Positions 9,524 to 19,061 of a stretch of DNA of 64,000 nt are shown here, in pieces (the stretch's first letter is position 1; every line of letters starts with the position of its first letter). The notes beneath the pieces are model-generated. The model saw only the letters and a list, made by a program, of their open reading frames with translations, made no database searches and had not been told where the DNA came from. This DNA is from Oscillospiraceae bacterium (GTDB lineage: Bacteria; Bacillota; Clostridia; Oscillospirales; Ruminococcaceae), in assembly GCA_018110925.1 (NCBI GenBank), contig JAGAZJ010000018.1, forward strand, positions 1 through 64,000. The letters run 5' to 3'. Position numbers and translations under genes: made by a program.

Positions 9524-11074
9524 ATGTCAGGCTTTAAAAGGCTGCTTTCAGCCTGCGGCGCACTGCTGATAATGACCTCTCTTGCGGGCAGTGTACACGC
9601 TACGGAAAGCTATGACCCTTACAGCTACGACAGATGGGGCGACGCAGTTTCCTCACAGGTCGGATACAGTGCAGAGAAGTTCGTTGACGGAAAGCTCATA
9701 AACGGGCTTTACGATAAGATAAGCGGTATGTCGGGATTTGACTATGACGATGAGAGCTGGAAACAGCTCCTGCAGCTCAAAGAGCCCGCTGACCTTTTTA
9801 TCTCATATGACGACAAGATGTACATTGTTGATAAGGGCAACAACAGGATCGTGGTCACGGATCTGGAGTTCAATCTGGTGAACTACCTCGATCAGTTCAA
9901 CTACAACGGTGAGACACTGAAGCTCAACGCTCCCCAGGGCGTGTTCGTGGATCAGTACACGGATTATGTGTATATCTGCGACACCGAGAACAGCAGACTC
10001 ATCAAGTGCGATTACGACGGCAACGTCGATATGGTATTCGAGAAGCCGAAATCCGAGATCTACTCTCAGGAGCTCACTTTCAAGCCTGAAAAGGTGGTAG
10101 TCGACAAGGCAGGCAATGTCTATTTGGTAGTCGGCTCTATCACAAAGGGCGCTGTAATGTATGACAAGACAGGCGAGTTCCTCGGATTTTTCGGTGCGAA
10201 CCGTGTTGAAGCAACTGCTGAGATCGTTATGAATGCATTCTGGAACACGATCGCAACAGAGGCGCAGAGAGACCGTATGGCGAAGTCCACGGCTGTCGGA
10301 TTTGACAATTTCGATATCGACGACAGCGGCTTTATCTACACGGTAACAGAGTCTTCGGACGTTCAGACGGATACCGTCAAGAAGGTAAACCCCAAGGGCA
10401 CCAACATCCTTCACACTATCATAGATGATGAAACGGTGTTCGGTGACCACAACCCCGCATACTGGTCCATCTACACAAAGCAGTCTGCTATCGTGGATAT
10501 AGACATCGGCCCCAACGGCGAGATGAACCTGCTCGACTTCGCACACGGCAGGGTATTCCAGTATGACAAGCTCGCAAACCTCATGTTCGTTCTCGGCGGC
10601 AGCGGCAACCAGCTCGGAACATTCCTCAGCGCAGTTGCGATAGAGTCCCATGACGACATGATATATGTCCTCGATTCCAGAAAGAACGGCATCACACTGT
10701 TCAAGAGGACAGATTTCGGTGAGATAGTTACCAACGCGACAGACCTTTACAACAAGGGCTACTACGATGAGTCCTATGAGCCGTGGCAGCGGGTCATCAA
10801 GTATGACGGCAACTACCGCAGAGCTTATATCGGTATCGGCAACGCCCTGCTCGGTCAGGAGAAGTACAAGGAAGCAATGAAGTACTTCAAGGTCGCCATA
10901 AGCCGCAAGCGCTACAACAGAGCGTTTGAGGGATACAGAGACCAGCTGATGCAGAAATATCTCACGCCCGTTGTTTTGATAATAGTTATCCTCGTCGTTG
11001 TCATAAAGGTGCTCGGGATCCTTGAAAAGAAGGGCATCGTGACATTCCCGTGGACAAGAAGGAGAGGTGCATAG
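9524..11074 (+). CDS. Membrane-anchored NHL-type beta-propeller/TPR protein
   Basis: Predicted extracytoplasmic scaffold or sugar-binding protein held by a C-terminal helix. The 516 residues comprise a signal peptide (1-27), a region of NHL/six-bladed-propeller repeats (about 70-390, with recurring patterns such as VDQYTDYVYICDTENSRLIK), a TPR-like pair (about 400-470), one membrane helix (about 478-498) and a basic tail. The ATG at 9524 has AAAGGGTGAT upstream; a further in-frame ATG at 9479 overlaps the previous gene and would spoil the signal peptide. Its place between two permease pairs points to a role in the same uptake machine, but no biochemical role is known to me for this arrangement. 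Confidence 0.75.
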   Translation: MSGFKRLLSACGALLIMTSLAGSVHATESYDPYSYDRWGDAVSSQVGYSAEKFVDGKLINGLYDKISGMSGFDYDDESWKQLLQLKEPADLFISYDDKMYIVDKGNNRIVVTDLEFNLVNYLDQFNYNGETLKLNAPQGVFVDQYTDYVYICDTENSRLIKCDYDGNVDMVFEKPKSEIYSQELTFKPEKVVVDKAGNVYLVVGSITKGAVMYDKTGEFLGFFGANRVEATAEIVMNAFWNTIATEAQRDRMAKSTAVGFDNFDIDDSGFIYTVTESSDVQTDTVKKVNPKGTNILHTIIDDETVFGDHNPAYWSIYTKQSAIVDIDIGPNGEMNLLDFAHGRVFQYDKLANLMFVLGGSGNQLGTFLSAVAIESHDDMIYVLDSRKNGITLFKRTDFGEIVTNATDLYNKGYYDESYEPWQRVIKYDGNYRRAYIGIGNALLGQEKYKEAMKYFKVAISRKRYNRAFEGYRDQLMQKYLTPVVLIIVILVVVIKVLGILEKKGIVTFPWTRRRGA

Positions 11075-11075
11075 A

Positions 11076-11705
11076 ATGCTTGATCTTACCCAGAACCAGT
11101 TTGTGAAGCACGTTGTTATGCACCCCTTTGAGGGATTTGAGGATCTGAGATGGAAGAAATCGGGCTCAATGGTAATAGCTACCGTGATAGTATTCCTGTT
11201 GTTCTTCCAGCAGTTGGCATACAACAGACTTTACGGCTTTCAGTATTATGTATCATACGATAAGGTGTTCAACATAATCCCCTACATATTCCGCAGCTTC
11301 GGACTGTTCCTTCTTTATGTGGTCTGCAACTGGGCGATGTGTACGCTGTTTGACGGCGAGGGCTCACTGAAAAACATCTACATCGTTACCGCATATTCCC
11401 TGATACCATATATTGCAGGCAGCCTTATCGGCACATTCCTTTCCCACATACTCATAATTGATGAGCAGATATTCATAGAGACCGTTGAGATAATAGGTCT
11501 GGCGTGGACAGTGGTGCTGTTCATATCGGCGATGAAGGCTGTGCATCAGTTCTCCTTCGGAAAGACTCTTGCACTGATAGCGCTTACGCTCGTGGCGATG
11601 CTCGCCTGCGTATTCCTGCTGGTGCTTCTGCTGACACTGTTCCAGCAGGTGCTGATATTCATATTTACGATTTATACGGAGCTGTCTTATAGGCTTAGAG
11701 TATAA
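11076..11705 (+). CDS. Yip1 family membrane protein
   Basis: The 209-residue integral membrane protein has about five hydrophobic helices and the Yip1 layout: a short amphipathic N terminus (HPFEGFEDLRW), then helices with the conserved NW...F/SLIPY pattern. Bacterial members have no established function. The ATG at 11076 lies one base after the preceding stop, with GGAGAGG 8 bases upstream; a GTG at 11067 inside that site is less likely. It sits in the sugar operon between the propeller protein and the DUF5696 protein. I infer an accessory role at the membrane. Confidence 0.8.
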   Translation: MLDLTQNQFVKHVVMHPFEGFEDLRWKKSGSMVIATVIVFLLFFQQLAYNRLYGFQYYVSYDKVFNIIPYIFRSFGLFLLYVVCNWAMCTLFDGEGSLKNIYIVTAYSLIPYIAGSLIGTFLSHILIIDEQIFIETVEIIGLAWTVVLFISAMKAVHQFSFGKTLALIALTLVAMLACVFLLVLLLTLFQQVLIFIFTIYTELSYRLRV

Positions 11706-11725
11706 AGGAAAAGTGGTGATCATAC

Positions 11726-14041
11726 ATGAATCTGAAGTTTAAAAGGACAGCTGCGTTCCTGCTTTCACTTCTGCTCTTAGCTCCTATGGGTGCAAGCGTT
11801 TACTCCGAGGATGCCCCTGATGAAGAAACATCTCAGGAGCAGGAGGAACAGGAAGAGAAAGAAGAAAAGGAAGAAAAGAAAAGCAAGAAAAAGAAATCCG
11901 ACGAAAAGCCCCGTACAGAGGAAGAGGCTTTCGCCCTGATGAAAAAGGTCGCCGGCAATGACAAGCTGGAGCTTTACAAGAACGAAAAGGAATACACCAT
12001 CTGCCTCAAAGACCTGAGAACAGGCAAGCTCTGGTGGTCAAACCCCGTAGATCTTGAACAGTCGAACGCCAAGAAGGGTCAGAAGACCGACCTTGCATCG
12101 GGCATATCGCTTACATATGCCGAGCCCTACAACCGTTCTACCACTGTGCAGAACAACAAGGGCAAGGGCAAGACTAAGATGACCGACATACCGAACGGCG
12201 TGAAGTACGAGTATTCATTCTCACAGCCGGGCATCACGATACCTGTTGAGGTAACGCTGGAGGACGATCATCTGAAGGTCTATGTTGATACAAAGCAGAT
12301 CAAGGAGGAGCATCCTTCCTCCATAGACGGTCAGCTGGTCAGCAATCTTGCGTTCTTTACCACATTCGGTGCGGCTGGTCTCAATGAAAAGGGCTACTTC
12401 GTAGTTCCCGACGGATGCGGTGCCGTCGTTGAGTTCAACAACGGCAAGACCGACCTGAGAACATACTCCGGAAAGGTCTACGGCAGGGACATAACCGCTG
12501 TCAAGCAGCAGAAAACGGCTGTCACAAGAAATGTCAGCCTTCCGATGTACGGCATAGTAAAGGGCGATTCTGCTCTTATGGTAGTTGCGTCAAAGGGCGA
12601 TGCCTGCGCTTCGATAAACACATATGTGTCAAATCAGAACAAGACCGACTACAACTCGACCTATTTTGACTTTGAGATGAGAACATCGGATGAATACCTC
12701 ATGGGCGGCGACTCAAACCCCCTCAAGGTGTTTGAGAAGAGAGGCATACTCGTTCCTGAGATAGAGGTAAGATATTATCCCGTTGTAAACGAGAACGGCG
12801 GCGACATTGACTATACCGATATCGCCAACGAGTACAGGGATTACCTCATCAAGGAAAAGGGCGTTGCCGATAAGCAGATACCCCAGTCTTCACCGCTGTA
12901 TATCGACATTTACGGCGGCACCCTTGAAAAGAAGTCGATACTGGGTGTGCCTGTAACGGTAAAGCAGCCTGTTACAAAGTTCGATACCGCAAAGTATATG
13001 CTGGAGACCCTGAATGGTCAGTCAGTCAATAATATGGTCGTTACCTACAACAAGTTCTCAAATGAGGATCTTGGCGAAAAGATAACCGATTCATGGAGCC
13101 CTGCTTCAAGTCTCGGCGGCAACGGCGGCTGGAAGAAGCTCAAAAGCTACGCCGACCAGAACAACATAGTGATCTATCCCTCGGTGGACAACACCCTGTT
13201 CAAGACGGGCAACGGCTACTGGAGCATGACGAATACATCCGTAAGAGTATCTAATGCATATTCCAGAATACCTGTCTACGATCTGGCGCACGGTGTGGAG
13301 AACAAGTATTATTCTCCTCTTTCACTGTTCTCACCGGCATCTTACAGCAAGGCATTCAACAAGCTTATAGCAAATTACAGCAAAAAGGGCAATACAAACT
13401 ATGCCTTCGGCTCACTTGCCAACACCATATACGGTGACTACGGCAGATCAGCGACTTCAAGAGAAATGGCAAAGGGCATCGTTTCGGACATCTATGCCAA
13501 TGCAAAGCAGAACGGTTCCGTGCTGGCAGAGAACCCTGCATCATATGTCATCCCCTATGCGGATCATATCACAAATGTGCCGATAGATTCGAGCAAGTTC
13601 GACCTTTTCGACTATGACGTTCCCATCTATCAGATGGTGCTACACGGAGTAACGCCGTATTCGGGCATAGCACTCAATTCAGAAGCTGATGTTGAGCGTG
13701 CGATACTCGATTGTGTATCTTCCGGAAGCAATTTCAGCTTTGACTTTGTGGGCATGGAGGCATCGGAGCTGAAGGATACCAAGCTCGACAGCTACTACTA
13801 TGCGTACTATGCAAACTGGATCAATGAGGCGGCAGGCGCATATGAGCTTGCAAATGAGGTGCTTGCACCCGTGGCTGACTCCTTCATCATAGACTACAAC
13901 ATCTACGATGACGGCAATGAGATAGAGACCGTCTATGAGGGCGGCTATACCACAGTTGTCAACTACGAGAAGGGCACTATCACAGCAAACGGCAATACTT
14001 ACAGAGTTGCCGATTACATAGGACAGGGGGCTGCAGAGTGA
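11726..14041 (+). CDS. DUF5696-type secreted protein
   Basis: A 771-residue protein with a signal peptide (1-28), a striking Glu/Lys run (about 32-65) that likely forms a rod or flexible stalk, and a long globular region matching what I recall as DUF5696. Such proteins are often found beside sugar ABC importers in Firmicutes. The globular part has beta-rich segments and a barrel-like second half, including LAENPASYVIPYADHITNVP and FDYDVPIYQMVLHGV. A glycosidase-like fold is possible, but I cannot assign catalytic residues. The ATG at 11726 follows AAAGGAAAAGTGGTG. Its end overlaps the next permease by four bases, showing translational coupling. Confidence 0.75.
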   Translation: MNLKFKRTAAFLLSLLLLAPMGASVYSEDAPDEETSQEQEEQEEKEEKEEKKSKKKKSDEKPRTEEEAFALMKKVAGNDKLELYKNEKEYTICLKDLRTGKLWWSNPVDLEQSNAKKGQKTDLASGISLTYAEPYNRSTTVQNNKGKGKTKMTDIPNGVKYEYSFSQPGITIPVEVTLEDDHLKVYVDTKQIKEEHPSSIDGQLVSNLAFFTTFGAAGLNEKGYFVVPDGCGAVVEFNNGKTDLRTYSGKVYGRDITAVKQQKTAVTRNVSLPMYGIVKGDSALMVVASKGDACASINTYVSNQNKTDYNSTYFDFEMRTSDEYLMGGDSNPLKVFEKRGILVPEIEVRYYPVVNENGGDIDYTDIANEYRDYLIKEKGVADKQIPQSSPLYIDIYGGTLEKKSILGVPVTVKQPVTKFDTAKYMLETLNGQSVNNMVVTYNKFSNEDLGEKITDSWSPASSLGGNGGWKKLKSYADQNNIVIYPSVDNTLFKTGNGYWSMTNTSVRVSNAYSRIPVYDLAHGVENKYYSPLSLFSPASYSKAFNKLIANYSKKGNTNYAFGSLANTIYGDYGRSATSREMAKGIVSDIYANAKQNGSVLAENPASYVIPYADHITNVPIDSSKFDLFDYDVPIYQMVLHGVTPYSGIALNSEADVERAILDCVSSGSNFSFDFVGMEASELKDTKLDSYYYAYYANWINEAAGAYELANEVLAPVADSFIIDYNIYDDGNEIETVYEGGYTTVVNYEKGTITANGNTYRVADYIGQGAAE

Positions 14042-14937
14042 AAAAACTTAATCTTTCATATGAAAGGAAAAAGGGACTTTACGGCTATGGCTTCATCGGT
14101 CTGTGGTTCATCGGTGCGCTGATATTCTTCATAATCCCCGTTATAAAGTCATTTATCTATTCATTCTACAATGTAACGCCTGATATCGGACAGCTGGTCA
14201 TGACACCTGCGGGCGTTGAAAACTACAAGAGAGCATTTATGATCGACCCGAACTTCAGAGTATATCTTACCGAGGTGCTCGGTCAGACCGCATGGCAGAC
14301 TCCTGTCATCATCGTGTTCTCACTTTTCGTTGCGATAATAATCAATCAGGAGTTCTTCGGCAGGACCTTTGCAAGAGCCGTGTTCTTCCTTCCCGTTATC
14401 ATTGCGACGGGTCCTGTGTATGCGATAATCACAGGTGACCTTTCCACATCGGGCACAGCTGATGCAGACCAGTTCTCAACGATGTTCTCGTCAAACATGG
14501 TCGACCAGCTTCTGGAGTTCATAGGCATTTACGGCTTCAATGACAAGCTGACAGAGGTGCTTTCAACTATGACATCGGATATCCTGAACCTTGTATGGAA
14601 ATGCGGTATCCAGATAATCGTATTCCTCTCGGCACTTCAGGCGATACCTCCGCAGGCTAAGGAAGCAGCAGGCATCGAGGGTGCTACCGCATGGGAATTC
14701 TTCTGGAAGATCACTCTTCCCTATGTTTCTCCCATGATACTCGTAAATCTTGTCTACACTATCATCGACACATTCGTTGACCCGTCAAACAAGGTCATGG
14801 AGCGTGTGCTTCAGATACAGGATGACTGGAAATACGGCCTTTCGGCGGCTATGGCGTGGAGCTACTTTGCGATAATCCTCGTAGTTGTCGGAGCCATATT
14901 CGCAGTAATGAACAAGATTGTTTATTACGATGACTGA
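14038..14937 (+). CDS. Sugar ABC transporter permease, MalF/UgpA type (second pair)
   Basis: A 299-residue integral membrane subunit with six predicted helices and a textbook EAA loop (AKEAAGIEGATAWEFFWKIT then LPYVSPM). The GTG start at 14038 overlaps the TGA of the DUF5696 gene (GTGA), so the two are probably co-translated. It forms a second, sequence-distinct permease pair with the gene at 14955. A second pair in the same operon, without a second binding protein, suggests either two substrates or an unusual four-permease complex. Confidence 0.9.
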   Translation: MKKLNLSYERKKGLYGYGFIGLWFIGALIFFIIPVIKSFIYSFYNVTPDIGQLVMTPAGVENYKRAFMIDPNFRVYLTEVLGQTAWQTPVIIVFSLFVAIIINQEFFGRTFARAVFFLPVIIATGPVYAIITGDLSTSGTADADQFSTMFSSNMVDQLLEFIGIYGFNDKLTEVLSTMTSDILNLVWKCGIQIIVFLSALQAIPPQAKEAAGIEGATAWEFFWKITLPYVSPMILVNLVYTIIDTFVDPSNKVMERVLQIQDDWKYGLSAAMAWSYFAIILVVVGAIFAVMNKIVYYDD

Positions 14938-14954
14938 TCAAGGAGAGTTGGAAC

Positions 14955-16043
14955 ATGGCAGAAATTGCAAAAAAATCTAATCCCATTTCCGGCTTGACTG
15001 ACAGGATCAGACCGGAAAAGAAGCCCAAAGAGCCCAAGCGCAGCCGCAAGGAGGAGAGAGAACGCTTCAAGAAGCGTCTTGCCACCCTCACTCCTGCCGA
15101 GCAGAAGTACCTCAAGAGAAAGAGATTTATCGAGTCGGTATGGCCTGTGGTGAGAGCGCTGCTGGTATTCGGACTTTGCTTCGTTATCATCTATCCTCTG
15201 CTCTATATGGTAACAGCGGCATTCAGACCCAGAGCAGAGATGAACGACCCCACGATCATATGGCTCTCCAGGACCACTACAACGCAGAACATCAAGGATG
15301 TCATCAGAACGATGGATTTCTGGCACACGCTCGGAAATACGCTGTTCCTCAACATCGGATGCTCCATAATACAGGTCATCACCTGTGCGCTCACGGGATA
15401 CGGCTTCGGCAGATTCAAGTTCAAGGGCAAGAATATACTGTTCGGCGTAGTCATCTTTATGATACTCATGCCTCCGCAGATCATACTTATCCCTCAGTAC
15501 ACGTTCTTCCGTTACTTCAATCCCTTCGGCATCTATCACAAGATCACAGGCAACTTCATTAACCTCATCGACAGCCCCCTGACGATGTATATGCCCGCAC
15601 TCACAGCAAACGGCATAAAGGCAGGTCTGTTCATATTCCTGTTCAGACAGTCGTTCAGAGGACTTCCCAAGGAACTTGAGGATGCCGCATATCTTGACGG
15701 ATGCTCACCGCTCAGGACATTCGTAAGTGTTATGATACCCAACGCAGGTTCTACATTCCTTACGGTATTCCTTCTTTCGGTCGTATGGTACTGGAACGAC
15801 TATTATGTAAGTACATCGTTCTTCACAAACAACTCCACCATAGCTCTTCAGCTCAAAAATCTTGATGCGGCGCTTGTAAGAGTAATATTCAACAACGGCA
15901 ACATCAAGGTTAATGCACGAGAGCTCATAGTATGGATGGAAGCAGGCTGCCTGCTGGCAGTCACCCCGATACTGATAATGTATGTATTCCTTCAGAAATA
16001 CTTCACCGAAGGTATTGCAAGATCGGGTCTTACAGGTATGTGA
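14955..16043 (+). CDS. Sugar ABC transporter permease, MalG/UgpE type (second pair)
   Basis: Partner of the permease at 14038. The 362-residue protein carries a basic cytoplasmic N-terminal tail of about 60 residues, longer than usual and echoing the tail of the other MalG-type permease here. About six membrane helices follow, with an EAA loop (LEDAAYLDGCSPLRTF then VMIPNAGS). The ATG at 14955 has AAGGAGAG upstream. It is the last transporter gene before the GH95 glycosidase. Confidence 0.9.
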   Translation: MAEIAKKSNPISGLTDRIRPEKKPKEPKRSRKEERERFKKRLATLTPAEQKYLKRKRFIESVWPVVRALLVFGLCFVIIYPLLYMVTAAFRPRAEMNDPTIIWLSRTTTTQNIKDVIRTMDFWHTLGNTLFLNIGCSIIQVITCALTGYGFGRFKFKGKNILFGVVIFMILMPPQIILIPQYTFFRYFNPFGIYHKITGNFINLIDSPLTMYMPALTANGIKAGLFIFLFRQSFRGLPKELEDAAYLDGCSPLRTFVSVMIPNAGSTFLTVFLLSVVWYWNDYYVSTSFFTNNSTIALQLKNLDAALVRVIFNNGNIKVNARELIVWMEAGCLLAVTPILIMYVFLQKYFTEGIARSGLTGM

Positions 16044-16044
16044 T

Positions 16045-16176
16045 TTGGATCAGGCACAACGCCTGTATCGGTATTTGCGGCGAAACGGCTACGGCCGTTT
16101 TGCCGCATCATTTAAAAGTGATCTGTATGATGTTCCGCAGCTGCGGGATATGATACAGACTACTTTGTATGACTGA
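16045..16176 (+). CDS. Possible 43-residue small protein between permease and GH95 genes
   Basis: A frame that stays open through the end of the permease gene continues to a TGA at 16174-16176. From a TTG at 16045 it encodes 43 residues that look protein-like: a basic helix (RLYRYLRRNGYGRF) followed by SFKSDLYDVPQLRDMI. The ribosome site is weak (CAGGT), and Arg codons lean to CGG/CGC where neighbours favour AGA, so it may instead be a remnant of a longer gene. Its stop lies just before the GH95 start, a spacing typical of coupling. No family recognised. Confidence 0.3.
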   Translation: MDQAQRLYRYLRRNGYGRFAASFKSDLYDVPQLRDMIQTTLYD

Positions 16177-16183
16177 GGTGCAT

Positions 16184-18436
16184 ATGTTAAATAACAAACT
16201 TTATTATACATCTCCCGCAAAGGAATGGCATAATGCCCTGCCTCTCGGCAACGGCAGGCTTGGCGCTATGGTATACGGTGAGCCCTTAAACGAGACCATA
16301 TCCCTAAATGAGGACTCGCTCTGGTCGGGAGGCTTTCGCAAGCGTGAGAACCCGGATGCACGGGATAATATCGGCCTCATGCGCAAACTCATCCGTGAGG
16401 GCAGGGCGTCAGAGGCGAATAAACTGTGCGAGAGCGCATTTTATGGGAATAACGATCAGCAGAGGCATTATCAGCCCCTCGGCGATATGCATATAGTTTC
16501 CGAAAAAACGGAGATCAGTGATTATTCGCATTCTCTTTCACTGGAATACGGTGTTGATGAAGTAAAGTACACCGCAGGGAATGTGCATTTTGAAAGACGT
16601 ACATTTGTGTCGTATCCCGATGATGTCATCATTACGATGATACGCTCGGACGTAAAGGGGAGCGTATCATTTGAAGTGAGCATTGACGGGCGTGACGACA
16701 GCTATGATGAGAACAGAGCATATGATGGTAATACGCTGGTGTATACAATATCAGACGGTATTCCCTGTACCTGTGTTATACACATCGTGGCGCTCGGCGG
16801 CAGGGTAACGGCTCACGGAAGCCGTCTGAGAGCCGATGATGCGGACACGGCGTATATCATAACAGCCGCACAGACCGCATACCGTACGGGGGATCACTTC
16901 TACAAGGCAATCTCTCAGGCAAAAAGAGCAGGCAGAGATCCGGGCGGACTGTATATACGTCATATCAAGGATCACAACGACCTTTATTCACGGTGCAGGC
17001 TGAACATCGAGGGCGAGGACTGTGACGGCATTCCCACAGACAAGCGCCTTGAGAACATAAGAAACGGCGGTACAGACACAGGGCTTGCGGTTCTGTACTT
17101 TAACTTTTCAAAATACCTTATGATAGCAGGTTCACGCCCGGGTACGCTGCCTCTGAACTTGCAGGGCATATGGAACAAGGATATGTGGCCTGCGTGGGGC
17201 TGCAAATATACGGTCAATATCAATACGGAAATGAATTACTGGGGGGCTGAGGTACAGAGCCTTTCGGAATGTCATATGCCGCTGTTTGACCACATAGAGC
17301 GTATGCGTGAGCATGGTCGTGTTACCGCCCGTGATATGTACGGATGCGGCGGAGCGGTGTGTCATCACAATACCGATATCTGGGGCGACACTGCGCCGCA
17401 GGACAAGTGGCTCCCTGCAACGCTGTGGGTGATGGGTCTTGCGTGGCTCTGCATACATATATGGGAACATTTTGAATACACGCAGGATCTGGATTTTCTT
17501 AATGACAGGTTTGATGCCATGGTCGAGGCGGCTGAGTTCTTTCTTGACTATCTGGTCGAGAACGAAGATGGTTATCTTGTGGTATCGCCCACGCTCTCGC
17601 CTGAGAACACCTATATCACCTCCGAGGGGGAGAAGGGTCATCTGTCCGAGGGATGCACTATGGATACAGCGATACTGTATACCCTCTTTACGGATGTGAT
17701 CCGTGCGGCAAAGATACTGTGGGATGAAGATTATCCCGATATTATCGGCAGGATAAAACAGACCCGCGACAAGCTCCCGCCGCTGAAGGTCGGAAAACAC
17801 GGACAGATATGTGAATGGATGCGTGACTATGACGAGGCCGAGCCGGGGCACAGACATATATCACAGCTTTTTGCACTTTATCCGGGGGATATGATAACTC
17901 CGGAAAAGACCCCCGTGCTTGCCGAAGCGGCACGGACCACGATCGAGAGAAGGCTCTCTCACGGTGGCGGCCATACGGGCTGGTCAAGAGCGTGGATAAT
18001 AAATATGTGGGCAAGGCTGTATGACGGTGCCAGGGTTGAGGAGAACATCAATGCCCTGCTTGCTCAGTCCACTGCTGACAGTATGCTGGATATGCATCCT
18101 CCCTTCCAGATCGACGGCAATTTCGGAGGCGGTGCCGGCATCGCTGAGGCGCTGTTTCAGAGCACGGGGGGAGTTATGAGATTTCTCCCTGCACTTCCGC
18201 CGTCGTGGGAGAGCGGCAAGCTGTCCGGCTTTATGGCAAGGGGAGGCTTCAGGGTAGCGGCTTTCTCATGGCAGGATCACAAGCCCGGCAGGGCAGTGAT
18301 AATACCACTTGCGGGAAATATGTGCCGTATACGTTCGGACAAGCCCATAAAGGTAAACGGGGAAATAAAGGAGCCCGTAAACGGCATAGTCAGGTTCGAG
18401 ACAGAACAGGGCAAATTGATCATGGTAGATTTTTGA
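16184..18436 (+). CDS. GH95 glycosidase (alpha-L-fucosidase or alpha-L-galactosidase)
   Basis: Predicted to remove terminal alpha-L-fucose or alpha-L-galactose from imported oligosaccharides. The 750-residue protein has the GH95 N-terminal signature (LPLGNGRLGAMVYG, NEDSLWSGG), the LQGIWN block, the NINTEMNYWGAE segment holding the two conserved Asn of the catalytic dyad, the SPE motif with the likely acid Glu (SPTLSPENTY), and the late HTGWSRAWIINMWARL block. There is no signal peptide, so it should act in the cytoplasm after uptake. The ATG at 16184 has GAGGTG close upstream (3-base gap); an ATG at 16169 lacks a site. Fucosylated or galactosylated xyloglucan fragments are a reasonable but unproven substrate. 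Confidence 0.88.
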   Translation: MLNNKLYYTSPAKEWHNALPLGNGRLGAMVYGEPLNETISLNEDSLWSGGFRKRENPDARDNIGLMRKLIREGRASEANKLCESAFYGNNDQQRHYQPLGDMHIVSEKTEISDYSHSLSLEYGVDEVKYTAGNVHFERRTFVSYPDDVIITMIRSDVKGSVSFEVSIDGRDDSYDENRAYDGNTLVYTISDGIPCTCVIHIVALGGRVTAHGSRLRADDADTAYIITAAQTAYRTGDHFYKAISQAKRAGRDPGGLYIRHIKDHNDLYSRCRLNIEGEDCDGIPTDKRLENIRNGGTDTGLAVLYFNFSKYLMIAGSRPGTLPLNLQGIWNKDMWPAWGCKYTVNINTEMNYWGAEVQSLSECHMPLFDHIERMREHGRVTARDMYGCGGAVCHHNTDIWGDTAPQDKWLPATLWVMGLAWLCIHIWEHFEYTQDLDFLNDRFDAMVEAAEFFLDYLVENEDGYLVVSPTLSPENTYITSEGEKGHLSEGCTMDTAILYTLFTDVIRAAKILWDEDYPDIIGRIKQTRDKLPPLKVGKHGQICEWMRDYDEAEPGHRHISQLFALYPGDMITPEKTPVLAEAARTTIERRLSHGGGHTGWSRAWIINMWARLYDGARVEENINALLAQSTADSMLDMHPPFQIDGNFGGGAGIAEALFQSTGGVMRFLPALPPSWESGKLSGFMARGGFRVAAFSWQDHKPGRAVIIPLAGNMCRIRSDKPIKVNGEIKEPVNGIVRFETEQGKLIMVDF

Positions 18437-18446
18437 GGGGAAATAT

Positions 18447-19049
18447 ATGAGCGAATTTTACAGGGGTAACGGAGAGGTAATAAAGAACAGGGATACAGCC
18501 GATGAAGCACCTAAGAACACAGATCTTAACAGCGCTTATCGTGACGATATCCAACAGCAGTACAGCTATGAGAATATAAGGAGCGCTCAGGCTCAGAGGA
18601 AACAGCCTACCAGGGGAGTGACCTTTGACGAGCCAGAGGAGACCATCAAGGTGGTGGTCGATGACGGCACCACCTGTCACGCCTGCGGCAATAAACTTAA
18701 TCCCGGCGACCTTTTCTGCCGAAAGTGCGGAGCTAAGGTATCGCCTGCGGCGCAGAGCGCAGAACAGCGTACATATTCATCACAGGGCTATACCCGCCAC
18801 GGCTACGCAAGGCAAAGATACAGGGAAACATCACGGGGGCTTGTGCCTCACGGATACAAGAACAAGTATGTGTCGTTCTTTCTCTGTCTGTTTCTGGGCG
18901 TACTGGGCGTACACCACTTTTATGAGGGCAGTATAGGTCTGGGACTTGCATGGCTCTTTACAGGCGGTATATTCGGCGTAGGCTGGATAGTAGATCTGAT
19001 AATAAGATTTGTAAGACTTTTTGATAAGGACGACTATTTCCTGCCATAA
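18447..19049 (+). CDS. Zinc-ribbon and TM2-domain membrane protein
   Basis: A 200-residue protein. Residues about 70-95 form a zinc ribbon (CHACG, then CRKCG), followed by a Gln/Arg-rich linker. The C-terminal 70 residues are a TM2 domain: YKNKYVSFFLCLFLGVLGVHHFY and a second hydrophobic helix ending near the C terminus. The function of TM2 proteins in bacteria is unknown. It starts at an ATG with GAGGGG upstream, 10 bases after the GH95 stop, so it may be read through from the sugar operon and continue into polA 12 bases later. Confidence 0.85.
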   Translation: MSEFYRGNGEVIKNRDTADEAPKNTDLNSAYRDDIQQQYSYENIRSAQAQRKQPTRGVTFDEPEETIKVVVDDGTTCHACGNKLNPGDLFCRKCGAKVSPAAQSAEQRTYSSQGYTRHGYARQRYRETSRGLVPHGYKNKYVSFFLCLFLGVLGVHHFYEGSIGLGLAWLFTGGIFGVGWIVDLIIRFVRLFDKDDYFLP

Positions 19050-19061
19050 GGAGGAACAGCG

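Noticed and set aside
9803..11224. Open frame of 473 codons antisense to the NHL/TPR gene
   Set aside because: Shadow of a well-supported gene; the translation is a repetitive Val/Leu/His-rich string with no domain and no ribosome site.
16169..16183. GH95 start at the ATG at 16169
   Set aside because: No ribosome site precedes it; the ATG at 16184 has GAGGTG and matches the usual N terminus of the family.
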